Shown here in pieces: positions 42,473 to 50,818 of a stretch of 64,000 nucleotides of DNA. Every line of letters starts with the position of its first letter. The first letter of the stretch is position 1. The notes under the pieces were generated by a model, which was not told the DNA's origin, ran no database searches, and was given only the letters and a program-made list of their open reading frames with translations. The stretch is taken from NCBI GenBank assembly GCA_052035735.1, contig JBPOHI010000016.1:1-64000 (forward strand). Direction: 5' to 3'. The position numbers were made by a program, and so were the translations under genes. The DNA comes from JAGPDF01 sp052035735 (GTDB lineage: Bacteria > Acidobacteriota > Thermoanaerobaculia > Multivoradales > JAGPDF01).

Positions 42473-43477
42473 ATGAATAGCCGCCCCGCCGAACTGACAG
42501 GTCGTTCCGACAACGGTTCTCTCGCCCGCTTCGCCTGGTTCGTCCTCGCCGTCAATCTCGCCGTCATCGTCTGGGGCGGTTTCGTCCGCGCCAGCGGTTC
42601 CGGCGCGGGCTGCGGCGCCCACTGGCCGCTATGCAATGGCCAAGTGGTGCCGCAGGATCCCCGGATCGAGACCCTGATCGAGCTTGGACACAGGATCACC
42701 AGCGGCCTGGCTCTCGTCGTCGTCGTGGCACTCGGGATCTGGACGCTGCGCCGCTACTCGCCGGCGACCGCGAGCGGTCGCGCGATGCGCAGGCTGGCCT
42801 GGCTGGCGATCCTCTTCATCTTCGGCGAAGCGGCGCTCGGCGCCGGACTCGTCTTGCTCGAATACGTCGGCCAGAACAGCTCCGGCGCCCGCGCGGTCTG
42901 GATGGCCGGACACCTGGTCAACACCTTTCTGCTGCTGGCGATCCTGGCTCTGCTGGCCGAGCGGTCGCATCATGAAGCGACCCGCGAGAGGCTTCCACCA
43001 AGGGGAGTTTCTGCCGACACGACCGCGGAACTCGCTCGCCGGTGGCTGGAGCTTCTTTCCTTTACCGCGCTTCTTTTCACCGCCATGACCGGCGCGATCG
43101 CCGCGCTGGGAGACACGCTGTTCCCGGCGACGTCGCTGGTCGAGGGGCTGGCGCAGGACCTCTCGCCGACTGCTCACTTCCTGTTGCGGCTGCGAGTGCT
43201 CCATCCGCTGGTAGCGATCGGAACCGGTCTGCTGTGGATCTACCTGGCACAGCAGGTGCGCGAAGCGGCGACTGCGGGGGCTCGCGCCGGCTTCTGGGCC
43301 AGGTGGACGCTCGGCCTCGTCGCGACACAATTCGCCATCGGCCTGGCGACGCTGGCCTTCCTCGCGCCGGTCCCGCTGCAGCTCCTGCACCTGCTTGGCG
43401 CCGACCTGGTCTGGATCGCCGGCGTGCTGATGCTCGACTGCCGCCGTCGAGCAGCTGTCGCCCCCGCCGGCGCCTAG
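42473..43477 (+). CDS. ctaA: Heme A synthase (CtaA/Cox15 family)
   Basis: 334 residues, eight transmembrane helices in two fourfold halves. It oxidises the C8 methyl of heme O to heme A for cytochrome oxidase. The family's first-loop WGGFVRASGSGAGCGAHWPLC gives the conserved Cys pair; His ligands lie in ELGHRIT, AGHLVNT, RVLHPLVA and LLHLLGA. It implies an aa3-type oxidase elsewhere in the genome. It is convergent with the aminotransferase gene, the two stop codons sharing CTAG. Confidence 0.95.
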   Translation: MNSRPAELTGRSDNGSLARFAWFVLAVNLAVIVWGGFVRASGSGAGCGAHWPLCNGQVVPQDPRIETLIELGHRITSGLALVVVVALGIWTLRRYSPATASGRAMRRLAWLAILFIFGEAALGAGLVLLEYVGQNSSGARAVWMAGHLVNTFLLLAILALLAERSHHEATRERLPPRGVSADTTAELARRWLELLSFTALLFTAMTGAIAALGDTLFPATSLVEGLAQDLSPTAHFLLRLRVLHPLVAIGTGLLWIYLAQQVREAATAGARAGFWARWTLGLVATQFAIGLATLAFLAPVPLQLLHLLGADLVWIAGVLMLDCRRRAAVAPAGA

Positions 43478-44814
43478 GCGCCGAGCGCCCGCGCCACGAC
43501 CTCGCTCAGCCGGCGGATGCCGACGTCGATGACCTCGGGCGTGCAGTAGGAGAAGTTGAGGCGCATCGAGCGCTCACCCCGGCCGTCGGCGCTGGGTCCG
43601 GGATAGAAAGCCGAGCCCGGGACGAAGACGACCTTCGCCTTGACGGCCTCCTCCAGGATGGCCGGGGCGCCGACCTTCGCGAGGTCGCCCTCGGGCATGG
43701 TCATCCACAGGAACAGGCCGCCCTGCGGATGCGTCCATTCGACGCCGTCAGGCATGTAGCGCTTCAGGGCCTCGAGCATGGCGTCGCGGCGTTGGCGGTA
43801 GAAATCGCGCAGCACCTTGACGTGCTGGTCGAGAAAGCCGCCGCGCGCGGTCTCGTAGGCGACCATCTGATTGAAGGTCGAAGTGTGCAGGTCGGCGCCT
43901 TGCTTGATCTGCACCAGGCGCGAGATGACGTCGGTCGGCGCCACCACCCAGGCGATACGCAGGCCCGGCGCGAGCGTCTTCGACAGACTCGACAGATAGA
44001 TCACTCCGCCGCGGAATCGCCCGCCCGCCGCCGCCTTGCCCGAGCGCTCGCCGTGATATTCCGAGTCGATTTCGACCAGCGGCGGCAGATGCTCGCCCTC
44101 GTAGCGCAGCTGCCCGTAGGGGTCGTCCTCGAGAATCGGAACGCCGTAGTGGCTGGCGAGCTCGACGACGCGGTTGCGCCGCGCCTCGGTCAGCGTCGTC
44201 CCGGCGGGGTTGTGGAAGTTCGGCAGCACGTAGAGGAACTTCGGACCCGAACGCAGCTCCTCCTCGAGCCGGTCGACGCGCAGCCCCTCGTCGTCGAGCG
44301 GCACGGTGAGATAGCGCGCCTCGTAGGAGTTGAAGGCCTGCAGGGCGCCGAGGTAGGTCGGCGCCTCGACCAGCAGCCGGTCGCCGGCGTTGATCAGCAG
44401 CTTGCCGATGAGGTCCAGGGCCTGCTGCGATCCCGAAGTGATGAGGACGTTCGCCGGAGTCACGCGGATGCCGTAGCGCTCCATGTGCCGGACCAGCATT
44501 TCGCGCAGCGGGAGGTAACCTTCGGTCGCCGAATACTGCAGGGCGAGCGTGCCCTGCTCGGCGAGGACCTTGCGACAGGCCGCCGCCACCTCGGTGACCG
44601 GGAAGACCTGCGGCGCCGGCATGCCGCCGGCGAACGAGATGACCTCCGGGTCCTGCGTGTACTTGAGCAGCTCGCGGATGATCGAGCTGGTCAACCCCTC
44701 GGTGCGCAGCGCGAAGCGGTCGCTCCAGGGAGTATCGACGTAGCCGTTGCCGGAGGCCGGCGAAGCGAGCGCCGTGGTCTCCGCGGCGAGCTCGATGGTC
44801 GAGGCGATGGGCAT
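43474..44814 (-). CDS. PLP-dependent aminotransferase, 2-aminoadipate/LysN type
   Basis: 446 residues from ATG 44814. Fold-type I enzyme with the PLP lysine in SSLSKTLAPGLRIAW, the family ISFAGGMPAPQVFP opening, and YVLPNFHNPAGTTL and ILEDDPYGQLRY near the cofactor. It resembles AAA/kynurenine-aminotransferase-II-like and 2-aminoadipate aminotransferases with broad amino-donor range. It begins one base inside the CoA-transferase stop (TGATG), so it is the last gene of a coupled three-gene operon. Confidence 0.9.
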   Translation of the reverse strand: MPIASTIELAAETTALASPASGNGYVDTPWSDRFALRTEGLTSSIIRELLKYTQDPEVISFAGGMPAPQVFPVTEVAAACRKVLAEQGTLALQYSATEGYLPLREMLVRHMERYGIRVTPANVLITSGSQQALDLIGKLLINAGDRLLVEAPTYLGALQAFNSYEARYLTVPLDDEGLRVDRLEEELRSGPKFLYVLPNFHNPAGTTLTEARRNRVVELASHYGVPILEDDPYGQLRYEGEHLPPLVEIDSEYHGERSGKAAAGGRFRGGVIYLSSLSKTLAPGLRIAWVVAPTDVISRLVQIKQGADLHTSTFNQMVAYETARGGFLDQHVKVLRDFYRQRRDAMLEALKRYMPDGVEWTHPQGGLFLWMTMPEGDLAKVGAPAILEEAVKAKVVFVPGSAFYPGPSADGRGERSMRLNFSYCTPEVIDVGIRRLSEVVARALGA

Positions 44815-46112
44815 CAGAGTAGCCTCCTGTTGCGGGCAGCCTGCCGCAACTCTTCGCGGAAGTCGGGATGGGCGATGGCGATGAGCTCCTGCGCGCGTTC
44901 GCGCAGACTCTTGCCGTAGAGACTGGCGATGCCGAACTCGGTCGCGACATAGTGCACGTCGGCTCGCGAGGTGACCACGCCGGCGCCCTCGGAGAGTACG
45001 TCGACGATGCGCGAGACGGTGCCCTTTTGCGCCGTCGCCGGCAGCGCGATGATCGGCTTGCCGCCCTTCGACCGGGCGGCGCCGCGCACGAAGTCGACCT
45101 GCCCGCCGAACCCGGAGTAGATCCGCTTGCCGATCGAGTCCGAAGAGACCTGACCGGTGAGATCGACGGCGATCGCCGAGTTGATCGCCACCATTTTGTC
45201 GTTCCTGGCGATGATCGTCGGATCGTTCACATAGTCGCTGGGATGGAACTCGACGAACGGGTTGTTGTGCAGGAAGTCGAAGCTCTTCTTCGTGCCGAGC
45301 AGGAACGAGGCGATGATTTTCCCGCGATGCAGCGTCTTGGCTTCGTTGGTGACCACGCCCATCTCGAACAGATCGATCAATCCGTCGGAGAACATCTCGG
45401 TGTGAATGCCGAGATTGCGCTTCTGGGTCAGGAAGAGCAAGACGGCATCGGGGATTTCGCCGATTCCCATCTGCAGGGTAGCGCCGTCTTCGATGAGCTC
45501 GGCGATATGCGAACCGATTGCCCGCGAAGTCTCGCTGGGGCTGCCCGGCACCGGCAGCTCGACGGGCAGGCGGTCGATCTCCACCACCCGCGACAGCTTC
45601 GAGACGTGGATGAAGCTGTCTCCGAGCGAACGCGGCATCTGGCGGTTGACCAGCGCGATGACGGTCTTGGCCCGCTCCGCTGCGGCCTTGGTGCACTCGA
45701 CGCCGACGCCGTACGAGCAGAAGCCGTGCTCGTCGGGCGGCGAGACGTGAATCAGCGCGACATCGACCTTCTGCAGCCCGGAGTAGATGAGTCGCGGGAT
45801 CTCGGACAGGAAGACCGGAACGTAGTCCGCGCGGCCTTCCGCGACCGCCTCACGCACGTTGGCGCCGGTGAAGACAGCGCGGTGCCGGAAAGAGCGCGCG
45901 TGCTCCGGAGCGGCGTATTCCGCCTTGCCGAGGACCATCAGGTGGGTGACTTCGACGCCTTCGAGCTCGGCCGCCCGGGCCGTCATGGCGTGCGTCAGCT
46001 CGAGGGGAGAGTTGCAGCCGGCATGCACCCAGACATGGTCTCCCGAACGTATGACCTGCACCGCCTCGTCGGCGGTCATGACCTTGCCGCGAAATGTCTC
46101 GTTCCACTGCAT
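44814..46112 (-). CDS. Acetyl-CoA hydrolase / 4-hydroxybutyrate CoA-transferase family enzyme
   Basis: 432 residues from ATG 46112, with AGGAAGG upstream. Family I CoA-transferase layout in two Rossmann-like halves; likely catalytic Glu239 in IHTEMFSDG, equivalent to the Glu of Clostridium 4-hydroxybutyrate CoA-transferase. Other marks are SPPDEHGFCSYG and FGGQVDFVRGA. It would move CoA between short acyl groups. Encoded between alanine dehydrogenase (2-base gap) and the aminotransferase. Confidence 0.92.
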   Translation of the reverse strand: MQWNETFRGKVMTADEAVQVIRSGDHVWVHAGCNSPLELTHAMTARAAELEGVEVTHLMVLGKAEYAAPEHARSFRHRAVFTGANVREAVAEGRADYVPVFLSEIPRLIYSGLQKVDVALIHVSPPDEHGFCSYGVGVECTKAAAERAKTVIALVNRQMPRSLGDSFIHVSKLSRVVEIDRLPVELPVPGSPSETSRAIGSHIAELIEDGATLQMGIGEIPDAVLLFLTQKRNLGIHTEMFSDGLIDLFEMGVVTNEAKTLHRGKIIASFLLGTKKSFDFLHNNPFVEFHPSDYVNDPTIIARNDKMVAINSAIAVDLTGQVSSDSIGKRIYSGFGGQVDFVRGAARSKGGKPIIALPATAQKGTVSRIVDVLSEGAGVVTSRADVHYVATEFGIASLYGKSLRERAQELIAIAHPDFREELRQAARNRRLL

Positions 46113-46114
46113 GA

Positions 46115-47272
46115 TCAGTTTTCCTTCCTGCCGGCGTTGCCCACCGCGGGAGCCCAGGGTGGGCCCGGAGTCAAAGCCAGCCCGTGCACGCGCGCGAGCG
46201 AAGCGTGCGCACAAGCCCCGCGATGGAGATAGACGCCGCGCGCCAGACGCGGATGTTCGAGCGCCGCGGACTCGATGCCGTCGCGCGCGACGGCCGAGAT
46301 GTAAGGCAATTGAACGCTGGTCAGAGCGAGCGTCGCCGAACGGGCCGCCACCGAGGGCAGGTTCGGCACGCAGAAGTGCACGATCCCGTCCACCGTGTAG
46401 GTCGGATCGGGGAACGACGTCGGACGCGAGGTCTCACAACAGCCGCCCATGTCGATCGACAGATCCAGGATGACGCTCTGCTGCCGCATCAGGCCCAGCA
46501 TCTCGCGGCGCACGAGCAGCGGAGCGCGTTGCCCATGCACGGCCGCCGCGCAGAGCAGCACGTCGGCAAACGCCACCGCCTTCTCGATGTTGGGGGGCGT
46601 CGCGAGCATCGTGGTGAGGCCCGGTCCGAGAATCTCGCGGGCGTGACGCAGCGGTTCGATCGAGACGTCGAGCATGGAGACCTGCGCCCCCAGGCCGATC
46701 GCGGCCCGTGCCGCGCTGGTTCCCAGGACACCTCCTCCCAGCACGACGAAGTGCGCCGGCGGGACGCCAGGCGCGCCGCCCAGCAGGATGCCGCGCCCGC
46801 CCTGGCCGCGGCCGGTGTTGAGCAGCGCTCCGGCGCCGAACACCACCGCCAGGCCGCCGGCGATCTCCGACATCGAGGTCAGGATGGGGGCATTCCCTTT
46901 GGAATCCTCGATCGCTTCGAGGCCTACCGCCGTCACGCCGCTCGCCAGCAGCTGGGCGATCTCCTCGGGATGCGCCGCCGGCAGCCCCCAGAAGGCGAAC
47001 ACCGTCTGGCCCGCCGGCAGAAGCCGGTACTCCTCGGTGCGCGGCGGGTGAACGCAGGTCAGGATCTCCGGCCGCAGAAGGATCTCCATCCGGTCGAACA
47101 CGATGCGGGCCCCGGCGGCCTCGTAGAGGCTGTCGGCATGGCCGGCCTCGAGACCGGCTCCGCTCTCGACGAAGAGGTCGTGGCCCTCCTGCACCAGGGT
47201 CCGCACTGCCGACGGCGTGAGCGCAACGCGCCGCTCGTGCGCATGGGTCTCCTTGGGAACTCCGATCCTCAT
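46115..47272 (-). CDS. ald: Alanine dehydrogenase
   Basis: 385 residues from ATG 47272 (AAGGAG upstream). It converts L-alanine and NAD to pyruvate, ammonia and NADH. The start MRIGVPKETHAHERRVALTP is the family signature; a Rossmann NAD site (VLGGGVLGTSAARAA) follows, and the RGILLGGAPGV loop matches Ald. It is slightly longer than the usual ~370 residues. Its role may be amino-acid catabolism or NADH recycling, with the CoA-transferase and aminotransferase genes downstream in the same operon. Confidence 0.9.
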   Translation of the reverse strand: MRIGVPKETHAHERRVALTPSAVRTLVQEGHDLFVESGAGLEAGHADSLYEAAGARIVFDRMEILLRPEILTCVHPPRTEEYRLLPAGQTVFAFWGLPAAHPEEIAQLLASGVTAVGLEAIEDSKGNAPILTSMSEIAGGLAVVFGAGALLNTGRGQGGRGILLGGAPGVPPAHFVVLGGGVLGTSAARAAIGLGAQVSMLDVSIEPLRHAREILGPGLTTMLATPPNIEKAVAFADVLLCAAAVHGQRAPLLVRREMLGLMRQQSVILDLSIDMGGCCETSRPTSFPDPTYTVDGIVHFCVPNLPSVAARSATLALTSVQLPYISAVARDGIESAALEHPRLARGVYLHRGACAHASLARVHGLALTPGPPWAPAVGNAGRKEN

Positions 47273-47330
47273 CGCCGGTCTCCTTTCGAACCCTTCCTCC
47301 GACACGGAAAAGATACCTCTGCCGCAGGGT

Positions 47331-47362
47331 CCCTCCACCATCCGGCGGGGTGGCGACAGCCC
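47331..47362. promoter_or_regulatory. GGGTGG intergenic motif, copy C
   Basis: The CCACC...GGGGTGGCGAC element lies in the 147-base divergent gap between ald and the acyl-CoA dehydrogenase. It shares GGGTGGCGAC with the copy at 15818. Confidence 0.3.
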
Positions 47363-47419
47363 ACGCAAGGGCGCGCCGGGAGAGCCGCCTCCGGCCAATT
47401 GCGCCATACTTCCCGGATC

Positions 47420-48667
47420 ATGGACTTCGCCCTGTCGCCGCGCGCCGCCCACCTGCTCGAGCGCCTGCGCGCCTTTCTGGCGAGCGCGGTGGCGCCGCAC
47501 GAGGAGGCGATTCTCGCCGCCCGCGCCAGGCACTGCGCCGGGCCGTACTGGCGGACCTGGCAGGATTCGCCGATCGTCGCCAGCCTGCAGCAGCGGGCTC
47601 GCGCCGCCGGGTTGTGGAACCTCTTCCTCGCCGATTCCGAGCTCGGCGCTGGCCTGACGAATCTCGACTACGCACCGCTCGCCGAGGCGATGGGTTGGAG
47701 CGCTCTCGCCCCCGAGATCTTCAACTGCAACGCTCCCGACAGCGGCAACATGGAGGTCCTGCTTCATCACGGCACCGCGGCGCAACAGGAGCGCTGGCTG
47801 AAGCCGCTCCTCGTCGGCGAGATCCGCTCCGCCTTCTGCATGAGCGAACCCGGTGTCGCGTCGAGCGACCCGACGAACCTTGCCGCGACGCTCACCGTGG
47901 ACGGCGACGGGCTCGTGCTCGACGGGCGTAAATGGTGGGCCACCGGACTCGGTCATCCGCTATGCAGAGTCGGCCTGTTCGTCGGCGTCTCGGACCCAGC
48001 CGCGGAGCGGCACCGGCGCCATTCGCTGGCGCTGGTGCCCCTGGACACGCCCGGCGTGGAGATCGTCCGCATGTTGCCCTGCTTCGGCGACTACGATCCG
48101 CCAGCGGGGCACGGTGAGGTCCACTTCGACCGCGTGCGCGTGCCGCGCCACCATCTCGTCGGCGAGCCCGGCCAGGGCTTCGCGATCGCCCAGGGGCGCC
48201 TCGGGCCCGGCCGGGTGCACCATTGCATGCGCGCCATCGGCGCCGCCGAGCGGGCGCTCTCCCTCATGGTGCGACGCAGCCGCGAACGCTCGGCGTTCGG
48301 CAGGCCGCTGGCGGATCTCGGGGGCAACCGGGAGCGCATCGGCGATCTGCGCATCGCCATCGACGGCGCCCGCCTGCAGGTGCTGCACGCCGCCTGGAAG
48401 CTCGACCAGGCGGGCTCCCGAGGCGCGCGCGGCGAGATCTCGGCGATCAAGGTCGTCGTCCCTGCCGTGCTGCAGCGGGTGGCCGACGAAGCGATCCAGA
48501 TCTTCGGCGGCGCCGGCCTGACGAACGACCTGCCGCTCACCGCCTGTTTCGCCATGGCGCGCGCCCTGCGCATCGCCGACGGCCCGGACGCTGTACACCG
48601 CGACCTGATCGCCAAGCTCGAGCTGCAGAAGTACGAGCCGCCCGCCGCCGGCCGCGCGAAGGCCTGA
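47420..48667 (+). CDS. Acyl-CoA dehydrogenase (ACAD10/11-like)
   Basis: 415 residues. FAD enzyme with CMSEPGVASSDPTNL (substrate/FAD loop), the middle beta domain and a C-terminal helical domain; the usual catalytic base region reads QIFGGAGLTND. It introduces a trans-2,3 double bond into acyl-CoA. The neighbouring phosphotransferase gene 11 bases downstream matches the pairing seen in ACAD10/11, where a kinase-like domain is fused to the dehydrogenase to process 4-hydroxyacyl-CoAs. Thus a 4-hydroxy-acid route is possible. Confidence 0.9.
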   Translation: MDFALSPRAAHLLERLRAFLASAVAPHEEAILAARARHCAGPYWRTWQDSPIVASLQQRARAAGLWNLFLADSELGAGLTNLDYAPLAEAMGWSALAPEIFNCNAPDSGNMEVLLHHGTAAQQERWLKPLLVGEIRSAFCMSEPGVASSDPTNLAATLTVDGDGLVLDGRKWWATGLGHPLCRVGLFVGVSDPAAERHRRHSLALVPLDTPGVEIVRMLPCFGDYDPPAGHGEVHFDRVRVPRHHLVGEPGQGFAIAQGRLGPGRVHHCMRAIGAAERALSLMVRRSRERSAFGRPLADLGGNRERIGDLRIAIDGARLQVLHAAWKLDQAGSRGARGEISAIKVVVPAVLQRVADEAIQIFGGAGLTNDLPLTACFAMARALRIADGPDAVHRDLIAKLELQKYEPPAAGRAKA

Positions 48668-48678
48668 GCGCGCTGCGC

Positions 48679-49764
48679 ATGGCCCCGGGCGGACCTCCCG
48701 GCGCGCGCTTCGACGGCGATCTCGGTCCCGCGGAGGCGGCGCGCGTCGACGCCTGGCTGCAGAGCCGGATACCCCAGCTCGTCGGAAGTCCGCTCCCTGC
48801 CATCACCCGCTACGCCGGTGGGGTTTCGAACTGGACCTACCGGCTGCGCTACCCGGCGCTCGATCTCGTGCTCCGCCGGCCGCCCGCGGGCACGAAACCG
48901 CGCTCCGGCCACGACATGGCGCGCGAGTCGCAGATCCTCAACCGCCTGGCGCCGCACTTTCCGCTGGTGCCCGAGGCGCTCGCCTACTGCGCCGACCCCG
49001 CCGTCCTGGGCGGCGATTTCTACGTCATGCGGCGGCTCGACGGCATCATCCTGCGCCGGGAAGCGCCGCCCGGGGTGCGCTTGGCGCCGGAGAGCGCTCG
49101 CCGGCTCTGCCTGAATCTGATCGACGCCCTCGTCGCGCTGCATCGCATCGATCCGCAGGCCGCTGGGCTCGGCGAGCTCGGTCGCGGCGGTGGCTATGCG
49201 AAGCGCCAGGTCGCTGGCTGGACCGACCGCTACCGCAAGGCCCGCACCGGCAACGTCCCGCGCGCCGAGGCGCTGATCGCCTGGCTGCAGGCGAACGCTC
49301 CGGCGGACGTCGCGAGCTGCGTCATTCACAACGACTTCCGCTTCGACAACGTCGTCCTCGACCCGAAGGAGCCGACGCGGATCGTCGGCGTGCTCGACTG
49401 GGAAATGGCCACCGTGGGCGACCCGTTGATGGATCTCGGCGGCGCCCTCGCCTACTGGGTCGAGGCCGGCGACGATCCGATCTTTCGCGCACTGCGGCGA
49501 CAGCCGACGCACCTGCCTGGAATGCTCACCCGGCGCGAGGTCGTGACGACCTATTGCCGCAAAGCCGGGCTCGCGGAGATCAGTTCGGCCGACTGGACGT
49601 TCTACGAAGTCTTCGGGCTCTTTCGCCTCGCCGCGATCGCGCAGCAGATCTACCTGCGCTACCACCGCAAGGAGAGCCGCAATCCAGCTTTCAAGCACTT
49701 CTGGCTCTATGTTCACTACCTCGTCTGGCGCTGCAACCGGATCCTCCGCCGGAGCGGCGCGTGA
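48679..49764 (+). CDS. Aminoglycoside-phosphotransferase-fold kinase (ACAD10/11 N-domain type)
   Basis: 361 residues from ATG 48679. Protein-kinase-like fold with the catalytic loop VIHNDFRFDNV and metal-binding LDWEMATVGDP; the N-terminal lobe has GGVSNWTYRLRY and LRRPP. In ACAD10/11 this domain phosphorylates the 4-hydroxyl of 4-hydroxyacyl-CoA before elimination by the dehydrogenase. The gene pair with the acyl-CoA dehydrogenase suggests the same here; an antibiotic kinase is much less likely. Its stop overlaps the next start as GTGA. Confidence 0.88.
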   Translation: MAPGGPPGARFDGDLGPAEAARVDAWLQSRIPQLVGSPLPAITRYAGGVSNWTYRLRYPALDLVLRRPPAGTKPRSGHDMARESQILNRLAPHFPLVPEALAYCADPAVLGGDFYVMRRLDGIILRREAPPGVRLAPESARRLCLNLIDALVALHRIDPQAAGLGELGRGGGYAKRQVAGWTDRYRKARTGNVPRAEALIAWLQANAPADVASCVIHNDFRFDNVVLDPKEPTRIVGVLDWEMATVGDPLMDLGGALAYWVEAGDDPIFRALRRQPTHLPGMLTRREVVTTYCRKAGLAEISSADWTFYEVFGLFRLAAIAQQIYLRYHRKESRNPAFKHFWLYVHYLVWRCNRILRRSGA

Positions 49765-50366
49765 GCGCCTCAAGCCCGTCGCAGCGCGAGCCAACGGAAC
49801 GAGTAAGCAAAGCTCCAGTACAGGAAAAACTCCTCAACCTGGCGTTGTATGAAGCCGGCTGGTTCGCCTGTGTCCTCGGCGCCGCGAGGGGCCAGGGCGG
49901 CGCGGGCGCCGCCCTGGCGGGGGGCCTGCTCCTTTTCCACCTTGCCCTCGCCAAGGACAGGGCCGGTGAAGGCAGGATCGTGTTCCTTTGCGGCGCAGTC
50001 GGCTTCGTTCTGGACAGCGCCCAGACGCTGGCAGGCCGCCTTTCCTTCACCGGTCCTTTTTTCGCTTCGCAGGCGGAGCTCGCCCCGCTCTGGGTCGCAA
50101 TGCTCTGGCTGCAGCTCGGGACGACCTTGCGATACTCGCTGTCCTGGCTGTCGCGGCGCTACGCCCTCGCGGCGGTTCTCGGCGCAGCGGGAGGCCCCGT
50201 CGCCTTCCTGGCAGGAGAGCGCCTGGGGGCGGCAACCTGGGGCGAGCCGCGCTGGCTGACGGCACTGTCGCTCGCCGTCGTTTGGGGCCTGGCGACGCCC
50301 GCTCTCGTCTTTGCCGCTGATCGGATCGGCGCCGGGCGGCCGTCCGGCTATCGCTGGCTCGGCTGA
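49761..50366 (+). CDS. DUF2878 membrane protein
   Basis: 201 residues from a GTG that overlaps the kinase stop. After a polar ~20-residue start come about six hydrophobic helices. LLNLALYEAGWFACVLGAA is the DUF2878 opening, and WVAMLWLQLGTTLRYSLSWL continues the pattern. No function known. Coupling to the acyl-CoA dehydrogenase pair may be incidental. Confidence 0.8.
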   Translation: MSASSPSQREPTERVSKAPVQEKLLNLALYEAGWFACVLGAARGQGGAGAALAGGLLLFHLALAKDRAGEGRIVFLCGAVGFVLDSAQTLAGRLSFTGPFFASQAELAPLWVAMLWLQLGTTLRYSLSWLSRRYALAAVLGAAGGPVAFLAGERLGAATWGEPRWLTALSLAVVWGLATPALVFAADRIGAGRPSGYRWLG

Positions 50367-50373
50367 GGCTCGC

Positions 50374-50736
50374 TCAGCCGGCCGCCGGCTCTGGACTCTG
50401 GCGATGCTCCGGCCGCAACAGCACCTGCCAGAGCGGCGCGCCGGACGGCAATCCCCACAGGCAGGCGATCACATAGACCGACATCGCGATGTTGCCGAGG
50501 TAGAGGATGGCGAGCAGCCAGACGATGCGCCCGGCCCAGCCGTTCTCGCGATAGGCGACCCAGCAGTAGAAAGTCAGGAAGCCGAAGTAGGCGTCGGCGA
50601 GGGTGGCGCGGAACCAGGCGTCCGACCATAGATCGGCGAGCGCGGTGAAGACGCCACGTTCGAAGCTCGCGGTCACGGTGACGGCGATCATCGCAGCGAA
50701 GATGGCGTAAAACAGGACGAACAGAGCTCTTCTCAT
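50374..50736 (-). CDS. DUF1475 small membrane protein
   Basis: 120 residues from ATG 50736, about four hydrophobic helices. The core DLWSDAWFRATLADAYFGFL and TFYCWVAYRE is the DUF1475 signature. Function unknown. It is convergent with the DUF2878 gene (7-base gap) and divergent from the MutS-like gene. Confidence 0.85.
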   Translation of the reverse strand: MRRALFVLFYAIFAAMIAVTVTASFERGVFTALADLWSDAWFRATLADAYFGFLTFYCWVAYRENGWAGRIVWLLAILYLGNIAMSVYVIACLWGLPSGAPLWQVLLRPEHRQSPEPAAG

Positions 50737-50818
50737 CGGCCTCTCCCGGGTCCTCACGAGAGTCTACGCGGATCTCGCGCCGGGGGATTCGACCGGGCGA
50801 ACGCGCTATCGTCCGCTC

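Noticed and set aside
48679..49764. Aminoglycoside resistance kinase
   Set aside because: Only the fold matches; the gene is next to an acyl-CoA dehydrogenase as in ACAD10/11.
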